This document shows, one piece after another, positions 13,613 to 13,632 of a stretch of DNA of 13,632 nt. The notes beneath the pieces are model-generated. The model made no database searches. It was not told the origin of the DNA and worked only from the letters and a program-made list of their open reading frames with translations. Numbering within the stretch: the first letter of the stretch is position 1; every line of letters starts with the position of its first letter. The stretch covers positions 1-13,632 of the forward strand of contig JADFCT010000050.1 of NCBI GenBank assembly GCA_017161665.1. Reading direction: 5' to 3'. Both the position numbers and the translations under genes were made by a program. This DNA is from Candidatus Sumerlaeota bacterium. GTDB taxonomy: Bacteria > Sumerlaeota > Sumerlaeia > JADFCT01.

Positions 13613-13632
13613 TTGTTTCCGGCGTTCCCGAT

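Overview
The window reads as a chromosomal segment from a Gram-negative bacterium, probably anaerobic or facultative. The signs are a membrane-anchored tri-haem c-type peroxidase, dTDP-sugar enzymes of envelope polysaccharide synthesis, an 8-Fe clostridial-type ferredoxin, and an Mrp ATPase fused to a NifX/ORP-like domain (known from Desulfovibrio and relatives). Intergenic DNA carries CTCTGTG-type and TTTGCGTCTTTGCG-type repeats of a kind I associate with genomes of uncultivated environmental lineages. I cannot name the phylum. Nearly all genes lie on the minus strand; the exceptions are one tRNA and the ferredoxin.

Layout, low to high coordinates. 1-160: start of a THUMP-type rRNA methyltransferase running off the left edge. 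355-1758: YhjA-like tri-haem quinol peroxidase. 1988-4005: rfbB then rfbA (dTDP-glucose dehydratase and thymidylyltransferase), with a possible terminator at 1876-1904. 4006-4226: a large CTCTGTG hairpin repeat. 4227-6417: an apparent operon of a GT4 glycosyltransferase, a six-helix membrane protein of unknown function and a winged-helix regulator, driven by a good promoter at 6460-6487. 6418-7247: a long non-coding stretch rich in decayed repeats. 7248-9582: trpB followed by a WecD-like acetyltransferase. 9786-9861: a CAU-anticodon tRNA (best read as tRNA-Ile2), divergent from trpB, each with its own likely promoter. 9977-11725: an ElaA/YjcF-like acetyltransferase followed by recF. 12041-12214: a 57-residue 2[4Fe-4S] ferredoxin, convergent with the Mrp-NifX fusion at 12323-13612.

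Functional themes. RfbB and RfbA make the dTDP-4-keto-6-deoxyglucose precursor. The GT4 enzyme and the WecD-like acetyltransferase would fit the same envelope-glycan theme, but no rfbC, rfbD or sugar aminotransferase is visible. The ferredoxin and the Mrp-NifX fusion are both Fe-S proteins with adjacent 3' ends. RecF, TrpB and the tRNA are housekeeping.

I see no clear mobile element, CRISPR array, phage gene or obvious new defence system. The most worthwhile leads are the Mrp-NifX fusion with an internal ribosome-binding site, the overlapping membrane-protein/regulator pair, and the repeat-rich intergenic regions.
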